A DNA stretch of 64,000 nucleotides from Verrucomicrobiota bacterium (GCA_018648805.1 JABGQM010000018.1:1-64000), one strand, 5' to 3'. Positions 17,901-26,768 are shown, counted from the first letter of the stretch. Made by a program: numbers and translations. Notes: generated by a model from the sequence alone, not told the origin.

Positions 17901-18505
17901 ATCTGGCGTTTGACCTCGCGGATCACGTCCGAAAGGCGCAGGAGGTTGGCCTCGGTCTGGTCCAGCTTGCGCATGGCCTCTTTTTTGTCGGCCTTGAATT
18001 TGGTGATGCCGCTGGCCTCCTCAAATACCGCCCGGCGGTCTTCGGGACGCGAACTCAGAATCTGGTCAATGCGGCCCTGTTCGAGAACCGAATAGGTGCT
18101 CGTGCCGACACCGGTGCCGAGGAAGAGGCGCTTGATGTCCTTGAGGCGGCAGGGCGTCTTATTCATGAAGTACTGCCCCTCACCCGAGCGGAAGACCCGC
18201 CGTGTGATGGTGACTTCATGGTAGTCGGTTCCGAGCGACTCCTCGCAGTCGGTGAACGTGACACTGACCTCGGCCATGCCCAGCGGCTTGCGGCTGTCCG
18301 TCCCGTTGAAGATGACATCTTCCATCTTGCTGCCGCGCAGCGCTTTCGCGCTCTGTTCGCCCAATACCCAGCGCAGCGCGTCAGAGATATTGCTCTTGCC
18401 GCACCCGTTCGGACCCACAATGGCGGTCATTCCAGGTTCAAAATCGAGCTTTGTCTTAGACATAAAGCTCTTGAATCCGGACATTTCCAGATGCTTAAGA
18501 TGCAC
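14924..18505 (-). CDS. smc: chromosome segregation protein SMC
   Basis: Chromosome-condensing ATPase, 1193 residues, full length. The N-terminal head has Walker A GPNGCGKSN at 31-39 and SSRPEDRRAVFEEASGI. Long coiled coils flank a hinge at about 520-660. The C-terminal head has the signature LLSGGERTMTAVSLLF and Walker B CLLDELDAALDD. The GTG start at 18505 is preceded by GAGGGGGA at a good distance. Partners ScpA/ScpB are not in the window. A promoter candidate lies at 18549-18577. Confidence 0.97.
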   Translation of the reverse strand: MHLKHLEMSGFKSFMSKTKLDFEPGMTAIVGPNGCGKSNISDALRWVLGEQSAKALRGSKMEDVIFNGTDSRKPLGMAEVSVTFTDCEESLGTDYHEVTITRRVFRSGEGQYFMNKTPCRLKDIKRLFLGTGVGTSTYSVLEQGRIDQILSSRPEDRRAVFEEASGITKFKADKKEAMRKLDQTEANLLRLSDVIREVKRQIGSLQRQAGKARRYKTLREELQSLDLYATRSRMHVFDNDLAEIDAESQALQTKQTEAVAEIERVETDSSGLREAQMETQREIGTVLEAGVQARTRLDHTRELIETNGQRIAEYRALSQRDTREIEEASRQIEEKRGTLAALETQLEEARQSRIAAEQELAANQSAFDAHREQMDGARTAIQKLREDTVELEGLASRLQNELVEIDTRERSNVIRRERLTSEKSQVARAAETHQRRRAEMTTLLQDMQAGLERHRSDVTQAEQAYSEAGQQAEAMQHQAVELRSQLAATGARLDLLAEDEAAAEDFPPGSQLVLNADNPLTIDRDAVLGPLATQLDVPTEYRKALESALRAWLDAVIVRDPVTAVTVLNALAEMEAGTARLLIADLDIPPAAAIPGDRLIDHITCSDAVRPLLERLIGHVLVVATLDQAPHPLPAHASAVTPSGQLLSGRGAAELWMPDKSVSNPLARTYALDEVRRKAGELNAQLSQTDAKLAEARTTRDALREALAAARRLLSETERTVAQKEGENQMVSREAVTATKRLETVSYELEVLLKEQEGGGSERDDIVSRLDETRGQREQAAVKLQDQTRDLRALEDRSGDFQSKLTDSRIRFAGLKQKVEHLDSQRATLAARVTELDGAIRGRSEGIESYTTNIERLESEIAEARQRLGELEATVQVNATKADSLRRNQEKQGEALHQMDTLLAEWRRNADSLREALSRFDIRRTETRMQRENLLERITSDYRMTAEAIMVEPEEPIEMPPLDDAETRIAELRTKLDAMGPVNLVAIEEYQELQERFAFLTEQEEDLVNSKQQLMDLIKKINITTSEMFKETFIKVNANFEVMFKRLFRGGSARLVMIDEEDVLESGIEIIARPPGKRLQNVSLLSGGERTMTAVSLLFAIYMIKPSPFCLLDELDAALDDSNIGRFVTVLKDFLQYSQFVVITHNRQTIAASDILYGVTMQEKGISNTVSMKFNEAAEHTDWVKPATVGEGK

Positions 18506-18548
18506 AGCAGTTCCCCCTCAAATCCCTCGTCGGTACTAAACGACTAAT

Positions 18549-18577
18549 TCTATATCATGGGGTAGGGTCTTCATCAA
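18549..18577 (-). promoter_or_regulatory. candidate sigma70 promoter of smc
   Basis: Read on the minus strand: TTGATG (18577-18572), a 17-base spacer, then TATAGA (18554-18549). It lies 44 bases before the smc start codon in the only sizeable gap of this gene row, between gltS and smc. Confidence 0.5.
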
Positions 18578-18604
18578 CCACAATAGGTGGTATTCTGGGC
18601 GTTT

Positions 18605-19960
18605 TCAGCCGTTTTTGCGGCTCATGAAGAGTTTCCAGACGATCAGCCAGATGAGGATGGCGCCGATGCTGATGGCGAAGACGAGAGGGGCACCTTTTTG
18701 CCAGACGAGGATGACGGCGGTCGAGGTCCAGAGTCCGCCGCCCATGAAGGGCTCATGCAGGAGCTGTTTGTAACCGAAGGCGGAGGCGGCCGGCGTCTTA
18801 CGTTCGGGATCGGCCACACGCAGGAGAAGCAGGCCGGTGGCGGTGACGCCCATGGATTGGCCCATCTCGGCGATGGCGCGTTCGAACCAGGCGTTGGGCA
18901 GGAGGCGCTTGGCAAGCCACATCACGCAGAAGACGTTCCAGGCGATACCGGCCAGAATGATGAGGAGGAAGGGCAGCCAGCCCTGGGCGATGACCTCGAT
19001 CCGGATCGTCGCGATGGCGGCGACCACCAGGAAGTCGAGGGCCACTCCACCCACGCGCTGCATGAGGTGGTGGTCGATGACGTTGACCTTGGCAAAACGG
19101 TCCATGCTGAGTTGGACCAGAAGCCCCCCAATCATACAGAGCGGAAAGAGGGGGAAGGCACGCATGATCTCGTGATCGCCCAGCCCGGGAATATGCGACT
19201 CAAGCCAGACCAGTCCCAGCTTAAGGTCATAGCCCAACAGAATAGCGATTCCGATCAGGGCTAGATGAAGGGTCAGGGCATCGATCGAGTCGGGCGATAC
19301 GGTCAGGCTCCCCGCCGAGGGCCGGTCTTCGGGAAGATAGACGCCGGTCAGGTCGGACTCCTTGAAGTCTTCGATATTCTCGTGACGCTTGAGGACGCCG
19401 GTTCGCACGGCCCAGTTGACCAGGGCCATGCCGACAACGATCGCCGAGACCATGCCGGCTGTCGCCGCGGCCAGTCCGAAATCGAGGCCGGCCTCCCAGC
19501 CCATCTTGCTGAACGAATCGCCTAATCCACCGGCGGTACCATGGCCGCCTTCAAAGCCGACCGGCACGATGACACCGAAGAGGGGGTTGGTCTTGAGGAG
19601 CGGTCTGAGGACGATCAGGACCAGGCCGAGGCCGACCACGTATTGGCCCCAGGCGACAATCTGGCCGTAGGCAAGTTGGGGTCCCGCTTCTTTCCAGATG
19701 CGCGAGAGGGGCGGGATCGTGACGCCAAGGAAGAGGGCCGCAAAGACGACATTGATGAGGAGCCCCGGCAGATCCCCCCAGCCGGCAATCAATGCGCCCA
19801 TGTCCTCGCGGCCGAGGATCTGGATGAGGAACAGCCCGATAAAGCCGGCAATCACGGAGGAGGGCAGGTAGAGGCGCTGCATGAGGCGGCTCTTGACGCG
19901 GATGAACTTGCCGAGCACGAGCAGGAGGCAGAGTAGGCTGAAGGACTGAATCACGGTCAT
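18605..19960 (-). CDS. gltS: sodium/glutamate symporter GltS
   Basis: Na+-dependent glutamate uptake permease of the inner membrane, 451 residues. About ten to twelve hydrophobic segments are arranged as two inverted halves. The GltS-typical re-entrant motif VGFEGGHGTAGGLGDSF lies in the first half, and the second half has MGQSMGVTATGLLLLRV. ATG 19960 follows AGGAGAG. It starts 13 bases after the D-2-hydroxyacid dehydrogenase gene and probably shares a transcript with it. Confidence 0.93.
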   Translation of the reverse strand: MTVIQSFSLLCLLLVLGKFIRVKSRLMQRLYLPSSVIAGFIGLFLIQILGREDMGALIAGWGDLPGLLINVVFAALFLGVTIPPLSRIWKEAGPQLAYGQIVAWGQYVVGLGLVLIVLRPLLKTNPLFGVIVPVGFEGGHGTAGGLGDSFSKMGWEAGLDFGLAAATAGMVSAIVVGMALVNWAVRTGVLKRHENIEDFKESDLTGVYLPEDRPSAGSLTVSPDSIDALTLHLALIGIAILLGYDLKLGLVWLESHIPGLGDHEIMRAFPLFPLCMIGGLLVQLSMDRFAKVNVIDHHLMQRVGGVALDFLVVAAIATIRIEVIAQGWLPFLLIILAGIAWNVFCVMWLAKRLLPNAWFERAIAEMGQSMGVTATGLLLLRVADPERKTPAASAFGYKQLLHEPFMGGGLWTSTAVILVWQKGAPLVFAISIGAILIWLIVWKLFMSRKNG

Positions 19961-19973
19961 GGGGCTCTCCTGG

Positions 19974-20963
19974 TCAGGTGGGTGGGGTAACGGGGTTTGG
20001 AAACTGGCCTCTACGGCGAAAGGCGCGGATGGCGTCGATGCTCTGCTCCGCCTTACGTTCGACCGCTTCGACTGTGTTGAAGGCGTTGTGAGGGAGGGCC
20101 ATGACGTCAGGGCGCTGCGTCAGGGCCAGGGTGGCGGCGATGGTGGGATCGGTCACGCGGCCGGGGACCGGGTCGCGCAGGGCGACGGCGAGGATTTTCT
20201 CCTGGGCGTAAACGTCGAGGCCCACGCCGGCCAGGCCACCCTCCTTGAGGAGGCGCAGCAAATCGCCGGCGGGGGCGAGTTCGCCGCGTGCGATGTTGAT
20301 CAAGAGGGCTCCGGGTTTGGCCAGGCGTAGGGTGTCATAGTCAAAGTAGCCTTCGTTGGCGGGCGTCAGATTCATAGCGCAAACGAGGATATCGGCATGC
20401 AGCAGTCCGTCACGCGGGGAGACATAGTCGACCTGCTTATGGCGCTCGACCAGATCGACCCCGCGCACATCCATCTCGAGGCCGCGCGCGATCTTAACGA
20501 TTTCGCTGCCGATATTGCCGACGCCGAACACCGTGATGGTGCGGCCCTTGCATTCCCGCCCGGTAATGCCGTCGCGATGGAATTGTCCGAACTGCTGTAT
20601 CTGCTGGGGCAGCTTACGCAGCAGGGCCATCCATAGCAGCGTGGCCTGCTCGGCCACGGCACGATTGCAGTAGAGCGGCAGGTAACCCGCCGGAATGGGG
20701 GCGTCGATGGCCTGTAGCCAGGCGGCGACATGGTCGTAGCCGGTCGACCGGGTCAGCAGGCCATCCATCACGCGTGCCCAACCGGCGGGGAGCTCCGACT
20801 GGGTGCGCACACTGATGATGGGGGCCGGGGGCGCCGCATCGCGCGCTTCCTGGATCGTCTTCCATGTGGTGCCGGCGTGGAGTTTGGGAGGCAGAAAGCG
20901 GCGCAGGGCGGCGGCCTCCTCGGCGAAGGCTTCATAGAAGTAGATGTCGTAGGGCATCTTCAT
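19974..20963 (-). CDS. D-2-hydroxyacid dehydrogenase
   Basis: NAD-dependent D-isomer-specific 2-hydroxyacid dehydrogenase, 329 residues from ATG 20963. The nucleotide motif is FGVGNIGSE (146-154). The catalytic triad is readable as R226 (INIARGELA), E255 (VYAQE) and H292 (LPHNAFNT). The overall pattern resembles D-lactate or phosphoglycerate dehydrogenase-like enzymes, and the substrate cannot be decided. A longer frame to 21119 overlaps the upstream cyclase gene and is rejected. It sits 11 bases after the adenylate cyclase gene. Confidence 0.88.
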   Translation of the reverse strand: MKMPYDIYFYEAFAEEAAALRRFLPPKLHAGTTWKTIQEARDAAPPAPIISVRTQSELPAGWARVMDGLLTRSTGYDHVAAWLQAIDAPIPAGYLPLYCNRAVAEQATLLWMALLRKLPQQIQQFGQFHRDGITGRECKGRTITVFGVGNIGSEIVKIARGLEMDVRGVDLVERHKQVDYVSPRDGLLHADILVCAMNLTPANEGYFDYDTLRLAKPGALLINIARGELAPAGDLLRLLKEGGLAGVGLDVYAQEKILAVALRDPVPGRVTDPTIAATLALTQRPDVMALPHNAFNTVEAVERKAEQSIDAIRAFRRRGQFPNPVTPPT

Positions 20964-20974
20964 GGGGGACGGGG

Positions 20975-23164
20975 TTACTTCCTGGTGAATGTGTAGGAGC
21001 CGTCCCAGTCCGTGGCAGGCGGCGCGTTGCGGAAGGTCTGGCAGCGTGTGATGAAGATAGCGGCGGGAGCATCGCCCTGGTCGGCAGCCTGCTGGAAGAC
21101 CGCTTCGGCGGCATCCCATGCCTGGCTCCCGTAGTGGGCGTAGCCTGTGGCAAAGAGATCGAGGCGCGCCCGCTGCTCAGGCGTGAGGGTGTCCGCAGCG
21201 CCGACAAACTCGCTGATCGGGACGGCCTGGTCCTTGCCTTTGACGCGCACGCGATCGATGGGGCGGAAGCAGTAAGCGTCGTCCGCCGCCGCGGCGGTGA
21301 CATCACTCACCAGCACGCGGGTGTCATACTGCTTGTTGGCCGACTCCAGTCGGGCCCCCAGATTCATCACATCGCCCATGGCGGTGTAGTTCATGCGCTC
21401 TTCTGAGCCCATATTGCCGACGATCAGTTCGCCGGTGCTGAGGCCGGCCCGGAAGAAGATGTCGCTGCTGCAGCCCAGGGCGCGGAAGTCGGGCTGGAGT
21501 GCGTCAACACGCTGTTGCATACGCACGATCGCACGGCAGGCGCAGGTGGCGTGGTCGGGCAGATCGTTGGGGGCACCGAAGATGGCCACGATTTCGTCGC
21601 CCACAAACTTATCTACGAAGCCGCCCTCCTCGATGATGATGCGGGTCATGGCATCCAGGTAGAGGTTCATGAAGGCCACGAGCTCTTCCGGTTCCAGCTT
21701 CTCAGAGGTGTTGGTGAAATCAGCCACATCCGAGAACAGCACTGTGCCCCTGCGCCGCTCGCCACCCAACTTGACCTGAGCGGGGTCATTGATCAGCGTG
21801 CGGACCACGCTGCGATCGAGGTAGTGCTCGAAGATGGTGCGCACCAGCTTGGAGTGCCGCCGCTCGGCCATGTAGTTGATCAGGGTGGCGGCCATAAAGG
21901 TCAGGCCCACCCCGCCCACCAGCGGAACCACCTCAATGAAGAGGTGGCGACTGGCCAGCAGGCTCCGGCTGGTGATCAGCAGTCCGGCCAGAACGACCAG
22001 CGTCACCACCAGACCCGACAGGGTGTGGCGTGTGCCGTGTGTGATGCATCCGGTCAGCAGGCAGAGCAGCACCACCCACCCCAGTGTGGTGCGGCGCCGG
22101 ATGCGCCGTACGCCATCGCCGCGCAGCAAGTTGGCCAGGGCCGTGGCCTGTACCCGCACACCTGGTACGACATGTGAGAGCGGTGTGGCTTTCACGTCGA
22201 ACAGCCCGGTGGCGGTTGACCCAAAATAGACGATCTTGTCTTTAAACGTCGCGGGATCCAGTGTGGGGGTCATGCCTGCGCTGAGCTCGGTCTGGGCTTT
22301 GAGAACGTCGTAGGCTGACACCGCGACGAACGGACTGACCTGTCGTTCCGCCATGCGGTACCACCACAGGTAGAAGCTGCGGTCGGGAAGGGTCGGGATC
22401 CGCCGTTCACCGAATCGCACGGCCGCGGGCTCCAGCGTGATGGGCGGTCGTTCCGCCAGGTCCCACGCCGCCGCCATGGCCGTATTCATCAGCGTTGTAT
22501 CGCCGTAGCGCGCCAGGAGCGGGATGCGGCGAATGATGTTGTCTTCATCCAGGTCGACGTTGGCAAATCCGACCGCTCGACTGGCTTCCGTGAGCGCGGC
22601 CGAGGGGAGCGCCGCTGAGCGGTAGTGCAGTCCAGGTGTTGTGGCGGGCAGCGAAATGAGATCGCTGCCGGCCGCCGCAAGCAGCGCAGCCTGCTCGTCT
22701 GGCGGCGGAGGCATTCCCGTCTGCTTGAGAACAAAGGTGTGCAGCGTACGACCGCTGCGGGCGGTGGCCGCCACCAGCTCCGCATCCGACTCCGCCCCCG
22801 AGATGTCGCGGTCGATATCCGGTTCGGTGAAGAAGATATCAAATACCACCGCCCGCGCCCCGGCGGCAGTGATGAAATCGAGCATGGCGCCGTAGAAGAG
22901 GCGCGGCCACGGCCAGCGATAGTTGATGCGCGTGTAGACGTTCTCGATGCTGTTCTGGTCGATCTCGACAATAACGATATCGTCGGGAAGCGCCTCCACC
23001 GGGGTGGGGGGCAGCGAGCGGAAGCGCAGATCGAGGGTCTTGAGCTCGAGCGGCTCAAGGTGACCGGTATGGGTCAGCAGTCCGACGCCCGCGGCCATGG
23101 CAGCCCCCACCAGGATGCCCTTCAGGACACGCCGCCAGGTTCGCCTCGCGTTCCGTTCGCTCAT
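20975..23164 (-). CDS. CHASE2-domain class III adenylate/guanylate cyclase
   Basis: A 729-residue membrane sensor cyclase. An N-terminal helix (about 10-28) leads to an extracytoplasmic CHASE2 domain (about 35-370, with LKTLDLRFRSLP, IVIVEIDQNSI and GARAVVFDIFF). Three membrane helices follow (about 370-435). The cyclase domain starts at GTVLFSDVADFTNTSE, whose Asp is a metal ligand, with VGDEIVAIFGAP supplying the second Asp and DKF the purine-recognition Lys, then YTAMGDVMNLGARLE. A C-terminal tail (RCQTFRNAPPATDWDG) resembles that of many CHASE2 cyclases. cAMP is the likelier product. It lies four bases after panD. Confidence 0.92.
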   Translation of the reverse strand: MSERNARRTWRRVLKGILVGAAMAAGVGLLTHTGHLEPLELKTLDLRFRSLPPTPVEALPDDIVIVEIDQNSIENVYTRINYRWPWPRLFYGAMLDFITAAGARAVVFDIFFTEPDIDRDISGAESDAELVAATARSGRTLHTFVLKQTGMPPPPDEQAALLAAAGSDLISLPATTPGLHYRSAALPSAALTEASRAVGFANVDLDEDNIIRRIPLLARYGDTTLMNTAMAAAWDLAERPPITLEPAAVRFGERRIPTLPDRSFYLWWYRMAERQVSPFVAVSAYDVLKAQTELSAGMTPTLDPATFKDKIVYFGSTATGLFDVKATPLSHVVPGVRVQATALANLLRGDGVRRIRRRTTLGWVVLLCLLTGCITHGTRHTLSGLVVTLVVLAGLLITSRSLLASRHLFIEVVPLVGGVGLTFMAATLINYMAERRHSKLVRTIFEHYLDRSVVRTLINDPAQVKLGGERRRGTVLFSDVADFTNTSEKLEPEELVAFMNLYLDAMTRIIIEEGGFVDKFVGDEIVAIFGAPNDLPDHATCACRAIVRMQQRVDALQPDFRALGCSSDIFFRAGLSTGELIVGNMGSEERMNYTAMGDVMNLGARLESANKQYDTRVLVSDVTAAAADDAYCFRPIDRVRVKGKDQAVPISEFVGAADTLTPEQRARLDLFATGYAHYGSQAWDAAEAVFQQAADQGDAPAAIFITRCQTFRNAPPATDWDGSYTFTRK

Positions 23165-23168
23165 GCTG

Positions 23169-23528
23169 CTATCTCAGCCCGCCTTTCGGCTGGTTTTTCT
23201 CGTCCAGAACGAGAACGAGAGGGTGATGACTCTTGAGTTCTTCTTCGTCGAGCACGCAGAAGGTGAAGATGATCAGGCGATCTCCGACATCGCCCTTGTA
23301 CGTCGTGGCCCCATTGAGGCCAATCACGCCCGATCCGCGTTCCCCCACGATGGCATAGGTCTCAAACCGCTCGCCGTTATCGACATTGGCTACCAGGATC
23401 TTCTCGTAGGGGCTTATTTTGACCGCTTCCATAAGATCGGGATCGATCGAGAGACTGCCCTCGTACTCGAGCTCAGACTCCGTAACGCGCGCCATGTGTA
23501 ATTTGGATTTAAGTAGAATCGACTGCAC
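23169..23528 (-). CDS. panD: aspartate 1-decarboxylase (pyruvoyl proenzyme)
   Basis: Makes beta-alanine from L-aspartate for pantothenate and CoA. 119 residues. The self-processing site is G24-S25 in YEGSLSID, with K9 and H11 in KSKLHMARVT. GSGVIGLNGATTY and the GDRLIIFTF strand complete the fold. The GTG start at 23528 has AAGGAGA eight bases upstream. It is the first gene of the minus-strand row panD-cyclase-dehydrogenase-gltS. Confidence 0.96.
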   Translation of the reverse strand: MQSILLKSKLHMARVTESELEYEGSLSIDPDLMEAVKISPYEKILVANVDNGERFETYAIVGERGSGVIGLNGATTYKGDVGDRLIIFTFCVLDEEELKSHHPLVLVLDEKNQPKGGLR

Positions 23529-23736
23529 CGTGTATTTCTCCTTGAACGAACTCCCTCAGAACCCCCGCACCATAGCCTACCCCGACGCTCCGGAACAAGA
23601 ACAGAAGAGGAGCCGGCGCGCAGCGGGACGTGCGCCCACTCCTCAATAGGCGTGACCTCTCTCCCCGATCATGCTTTAATCACCTGCTTCACGGGCGCGT
23701 GCAGCCCGTTGTGTCCCAACGAAACAGGAGAAGACA

Positions 23737-25014
23737 ATGAAGACCCTCGCCGTACGCCTGCATGGTGTCAATGATCTGCGCATGGAGGCCTTTGACCTGC
23801 CTGCGCTGCAGGATGACCAGATCCTGGCCGACATCACCTCCAACAGCATCTGTATGTCCTCCCATAAGGCCGCCGCCCAGGGCGCCGGCCACAAGCGCGT
23901 TCCGGATGACGTGGCCGACAACCCGATTATCCTCGGGCACGAATTCTGCGGAACGATCAAGCAGGTCGGCGCCAAGTGGGCCGACCAGTTCCAACCCGGC
24001 CAGCGCTACAGCGTGCAGCCCGCCCTCAACTATCCCGGCCGCGAACACGAAGCGCCCGGCTACTCGTTCCAGACTCTCGGCGGCAACGCCCGCAGCGTGA
24101 TCATTCCCAGTGAAGTTATGGAGCGGGACTGTCTCCTGACCTGTGAAGGCGATTCCTTCTTCAAGGCCTCCCTTTCTGAGCCCGTCTCCTGCATCATCGG
24201 CGCCTTCAAAACCTCTTTCCATTTTGAACAGGGCCAGTACGACCATGTCAGCGGCATCGTCGAAGGCGGCGCCCTGGCCATCCTCGCCGGCGCAGGCCCC
24301 ATGGGCCTCGGGGCCATCGACTACGCCCTGCACGGACCCAACCGTCCCGGTTTGCTGGTCGTGACGGATATCGACCAGGCCCGCTTGGATCGCGCGGCCT
24401 CGATCTTCAGCCCGGAACACGCCAAGGAGCTCGGCATCGACCTGCGTTATGTCGACACCTCTGCGCCGGATGCCGTGACGATGCTCAAGGCGCTGACGCC
24501 CACGGGTGGCTACGACGACGTGATGGTCTTCGCCCCCGTCGCCCCTCTGATCACCCAGGCCTCGCAGTTGCTCGGTCTCAACGGCTGCCTCAACTTCTTT
24601 GCCGGTCCCTCCAAGACCGACTTCGATGCCACGATCAACTTCTATGACGTGCACTATATGGGGCACCATATCGTGGGCTCTTCAGGCGGCAACACCGAGG
24701 ATATGCGCGAAGCCCTTGAGCTGATGGGGCAAGGCGTCCTGAACCCAGCCGTCATGATTACGCATGTCGGTGGCCTGGACGCCGTGGTGCCGACCGTGCT
24801 CGACCTGCCCACTATTCCGGGCGGCAAGAAGCTGGTCTACACCGGAATCGCCATGCCGCTGACCGCCCTCGACGACCTCGTGGAGCTGGGCAAGGATAAC
24901 GCGCTGCTGGCCGGACTGGCCGGGATCGTGGCGGACCATAACGGGCTCTGGTCGGCGGATGCCGAAGCCTACCTGCTGGCCAATGCCCCCACCATCGAAT
25001 CAACTCTGGAGTAG
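23737..25014 (+). CDS. zinc-type medium-chain (MDR) sugar dehydrogenase
   Basis: 425-residue medium-chain dehydrogenase related to L-sorbose-1-phosphate reductase and sorbitol dehydrogenase-like enzymes. The catalytic domain has C39 and GHEFCG (H68, E69), followed by a Rossmann domain with LAGAGPMGLGA. The substrate is probably a sugar alcohol, a ketose or a phosphate of one. This is inference from the neighbouring SDR, three bases downstream, which resembles sorbitol-6-phosphate dehydrogenase. ATG 23737 has ACAGGAGAAG in front. A small dyad ACGGGC/GCCCGT at 23692-23710 lies in the leader. Confidence 0.8.
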   Translation: MKTLAVRLHGVNDLRMEAFDLPALQDDQILADITSNSICMSSHKAAAQGAGHKRVPDDVADNPIILGHEFCGTIKQVGAKWADQFQPGQRYSVQPALNYPGREHEAPGYSFQTLGGNARSVIIPSEVMERDCLLTCEGDSFFKASLSEPVSCIIGAFKTSFHFEQGQYDHVSGIVEGGALAILAGAGPMGLGAIDYALHGPNRPGLLVVTDIDQARLDRAASIFSPEHAKELGIDLRYVDTSAPDAVTMLKALTPTGGYDDVMVFAPVAPLITQASQLLGLNGCLNFFAGPSKTDFDATINFYDVHYMGHHIVGSSGGNTEDMREALELMGQGVLNPAVMITHVGGLDAVVPTVLDLPTIPGGKKLVYTGIAMPLTALDDLVELGKDNALLAGLAGIVADHNGLWSADAEAYLLANAPTIESTLE

Positions 25015-25017
25015 ATT

Positions 25018-26103
25018 ATGAAAGTCTCAGACGCCACCCGTACCCGCATTGCCATTCGTATGACCTGTGCCCGTGAAATGGCAGCCCTGGGCGAACGCCT
25101 GGCCCCGCCCTCCGTCAGCGCCGGCCCCGCCGGTGGCGATGCCGAGGTGCGCTGCGAAGACGGATCCGAAGGCCTCATCGCCGCCGCCCTGGCGGACTTC
25201 ATTCGTAAGCACCGCTGTCTGCCGCGCTCCGTGAGTGTCGAAGGGCAGGGCCTGTATGCCATCACGCCGCCGCGTGACGGACGACTGGGCGGCTGCGTCG
25301 CTGTGGTAACCGGTAGCGCCCAGGGCTTTGGCAAAGGTATTGCCGGAGAGATGGCTGCCGCGGGTGCCCTGATCGTTGTGGCAGACCTCAACGCGGAGTT
25401 GGGCGAAGCGGTCGCCGCTGAGCTGTGCGACGCGCACGGCAAAGGCGCGGCCGTGTTCTGCAGTGCGAATGTCACCGACCGCACTTCGCTGGAGGCCTGC
25501 GTCGAAGCGACCGTTGCCGCCTTTGGCGGACTCGATATTCTGGTGGCCAATGCCGGCGTCCTCAAGGCCGGTGGCATCGAAGAGATGGATGAAGCCGCGT
25601 TTGACCTCGTGACCAACGTCAACTACAAGGGCTACTTCCTCTGCACCCAGGCTGTCGTGCCGGTGATGAAGCGGCAGCACGACCTCTGTGCCGACTGGTT
25701 TATGGATATCGTCCAGGTCAACTCCAAGTCGGGACTCGAAGGCAGCCGGCGCAACTTCGCCTATGCCGGCGGCAAGTTCGGCGGTATCGGACTGACCCAG
25801 TCGTTTGCGCTTGAGCTCGTACCGTTCAACATCAAGGTCAACTCGGTCTGTCCCGGTAACTTTTTTGAGGGACCGCTCTGGTCCGATCCCGAGCGTGGTC
25901 TTTTTGTGCAGTATCTCCAGGCCGGTAAAGTGCCCGGCGCCAAGACGCTCGAGGACGTGCGCGAGCACTATCTCGCGCTGGTGCCGATGCACCGCGGTTG
26001 TTCACCGCGTGACGTGACTGTGGCCATACTCTACCTGCACGACCAGCAGTACGAAACCGGCCAGGCCCTGCCCGTGACGGGTGGCCAGGTCATGCTCAAC
26101 TAA
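25018..26103 (+). CDS. short-chain dehydrogenase with N-terminal extension
   Basis: 361-residue SDR. Residues from about 95 onward form a classical Rossmann oxidoreductase: VVTGSAQGFGKGIA for NAD(P), ANAG, catalytic Ser in VNSKSG and YAGGK for the Tyr/Lys pair. It is closest in feel to sorbitol-6-phosphate dehydrogenase. The first 95 residues are an extra domain (helical, ending RSVSVEGQGLYAITPPRDG) that I do not recognise. It could be a remnant of an aldolase-like or regulatory domain. It is translated three bases after the MDR gene, so the two probably act in one pathway. Confidence 0.8.
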   Translation: MKVSDATRTRIAIRMTCAREMAALGERLAPPSVSAGPAGGDAEVRCEDGSEGLIAAALADFIRKHRCLPRSVSVEGQGLYAITPPRDGRLGGCVAVVTGSAQGFGKGIAGEMAAAGALIVVADLNAELGEAVAAELCDAHGKGAAVFCSANVTDRTSLEACVEATVAAFGGLDILVANAGVLKAGGIEEMDEAAFDLVTNVNYKGYFLCTQAVVPVMKRQHDLCADWFMDIVQVNSKSGLEGSRRNFAYAGGKFGGIGLTQSFALELVPFNIKVNSVCPGNFFEGPLWSDPERGLFVQYLQAGKVPGAKTLEDVREHYLALVPMHRGCSPRDVTVAILYLHDQQYETGQALPVTGGQVMLN

Positions 26104-26122
26104 GTAGGCACTAGACAGAGAT

Positions 26123-26147
26123 GCCACGCATACAACCTCTGCGTGGC
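26123..26147. other. hairpin GCCACGCA/TGCGTGGC after the SDR gene
   Basis: Perfect 8-base stem with a 9-base loop, 20 bases after the SDR stop. There is no T-run after it, so it is not a canonical intrinsic terminator. It may still end or protect the transcript. Confidence 0.5.
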
Positions 26148-26151
26148 TCAC

Positions 26152-26303
26152 AGTTGAATATCCAATATCCAACAAGGAATATCCAACCGACCAAGTGGGG
26201 ACTGCGTGCGGTACACACGAAAAGGGCAGACGTTCTCGTAAAGTCCAGCCGAAGGTCTTCCCTTGGACATTGGATTTGAGTGTTGGATATTGGATATTGA
26301 GAC
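26152..26303. repeat. AATATCCAA-family hairpin, copy 2
   Basis: Left arm 26152-26199 contains ATATCCAATATCCAACAAGG. Right arm 26258-26303 contains TTGGACATTGGATTTGAG and TTGGATATTGGATATTG. It lies between the convergent SDR gene and the hypothetical gene that ends at 26337. Confidence 0.85.
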
Positions 26304-26336
26304 ATCTCCGGACGAAAATACCTTCTCGGACGGGGT

Positions 26337-26735
26337 CTAGACAGAGCCGAGGCTGAGATCCCCGTGAATCTTGAAGGTGTGGCCGTCCCGGCTGACCTCC
26401 AGATGGCGATCGGGGAACGCCTTGGGAATATCGGCCTTCAATGCGGCGGCCACACGCTGTTCGATCTCCTCGCGCAGGGCCTTGTCGACCCTCTCCAGCG
26501 TGACCATCTGGATGTTGACCACGTAGCCGGCGCCGTGTTCTGATCCGAACCCCCCGGAGAAGGAGGCCCCGATGTTGAAGAGTCCGTCATACGCGGGGTT
26601 GGCCGTGGTGCCCTCTTTCGGACGCGCTGGATGCAGCGGGTAGCGGTCGCCGTACTCGGCCTCCATACGCCGGTCAATACGCCGCAAGACCGCCTTGAGT
26701 CTACGCTCCCACTTCAAGACCTTGGGGTGCCGCAT
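26337..26735 (-). CDS. conserved-looking hypothetical protein
   Basis: 132 residues, charged and soluble, with no signal or membrane segment. Motif-like stretches are YPLHPARPKEGTTANPAYDG, then FSGGFGSEHGAGYVVNIQ. The C-terminal part (VAAALKADIPKAFPDRHLEVSRDGHTFKIHGDLSLG) alternates helix and strand. I do not recognise the family. It is downstream of folE on the same strand (33-base gap), so it may be co-transcribed with the pterin genes. Confidence 0.65.
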   Translation of the reverse strand: MRHPKVLKWERRLKAVLRRIDRRMEAEYGDRYPLHPARPKEGTTANPAYDGLFNIGASFSGGFGSEHGAGYVVNIQMVTLERVDKALREEIEQRVAAALKADIPKAFPDRHLEVSRDGHTFKIHGDLSLGSV

Positions 26736-26768
26736 GTCTTACCTCTGACGCCTGGCTTCCGCTCGCGG

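Noticed and set aside
17396..18547. 383-codon plus-strand frame over the smc 5' end
   Set aside because: It is a shadow of the coiled-coil and head region of smc, without recognisable domains.
23606..23644. Terminator hairpin GAGGAG/CTCCTC upstream of panD
   Set aside because: It lies between two divergent genes, has a bulged interior and no T-run, so it cannot be assigned to the end of either gene.
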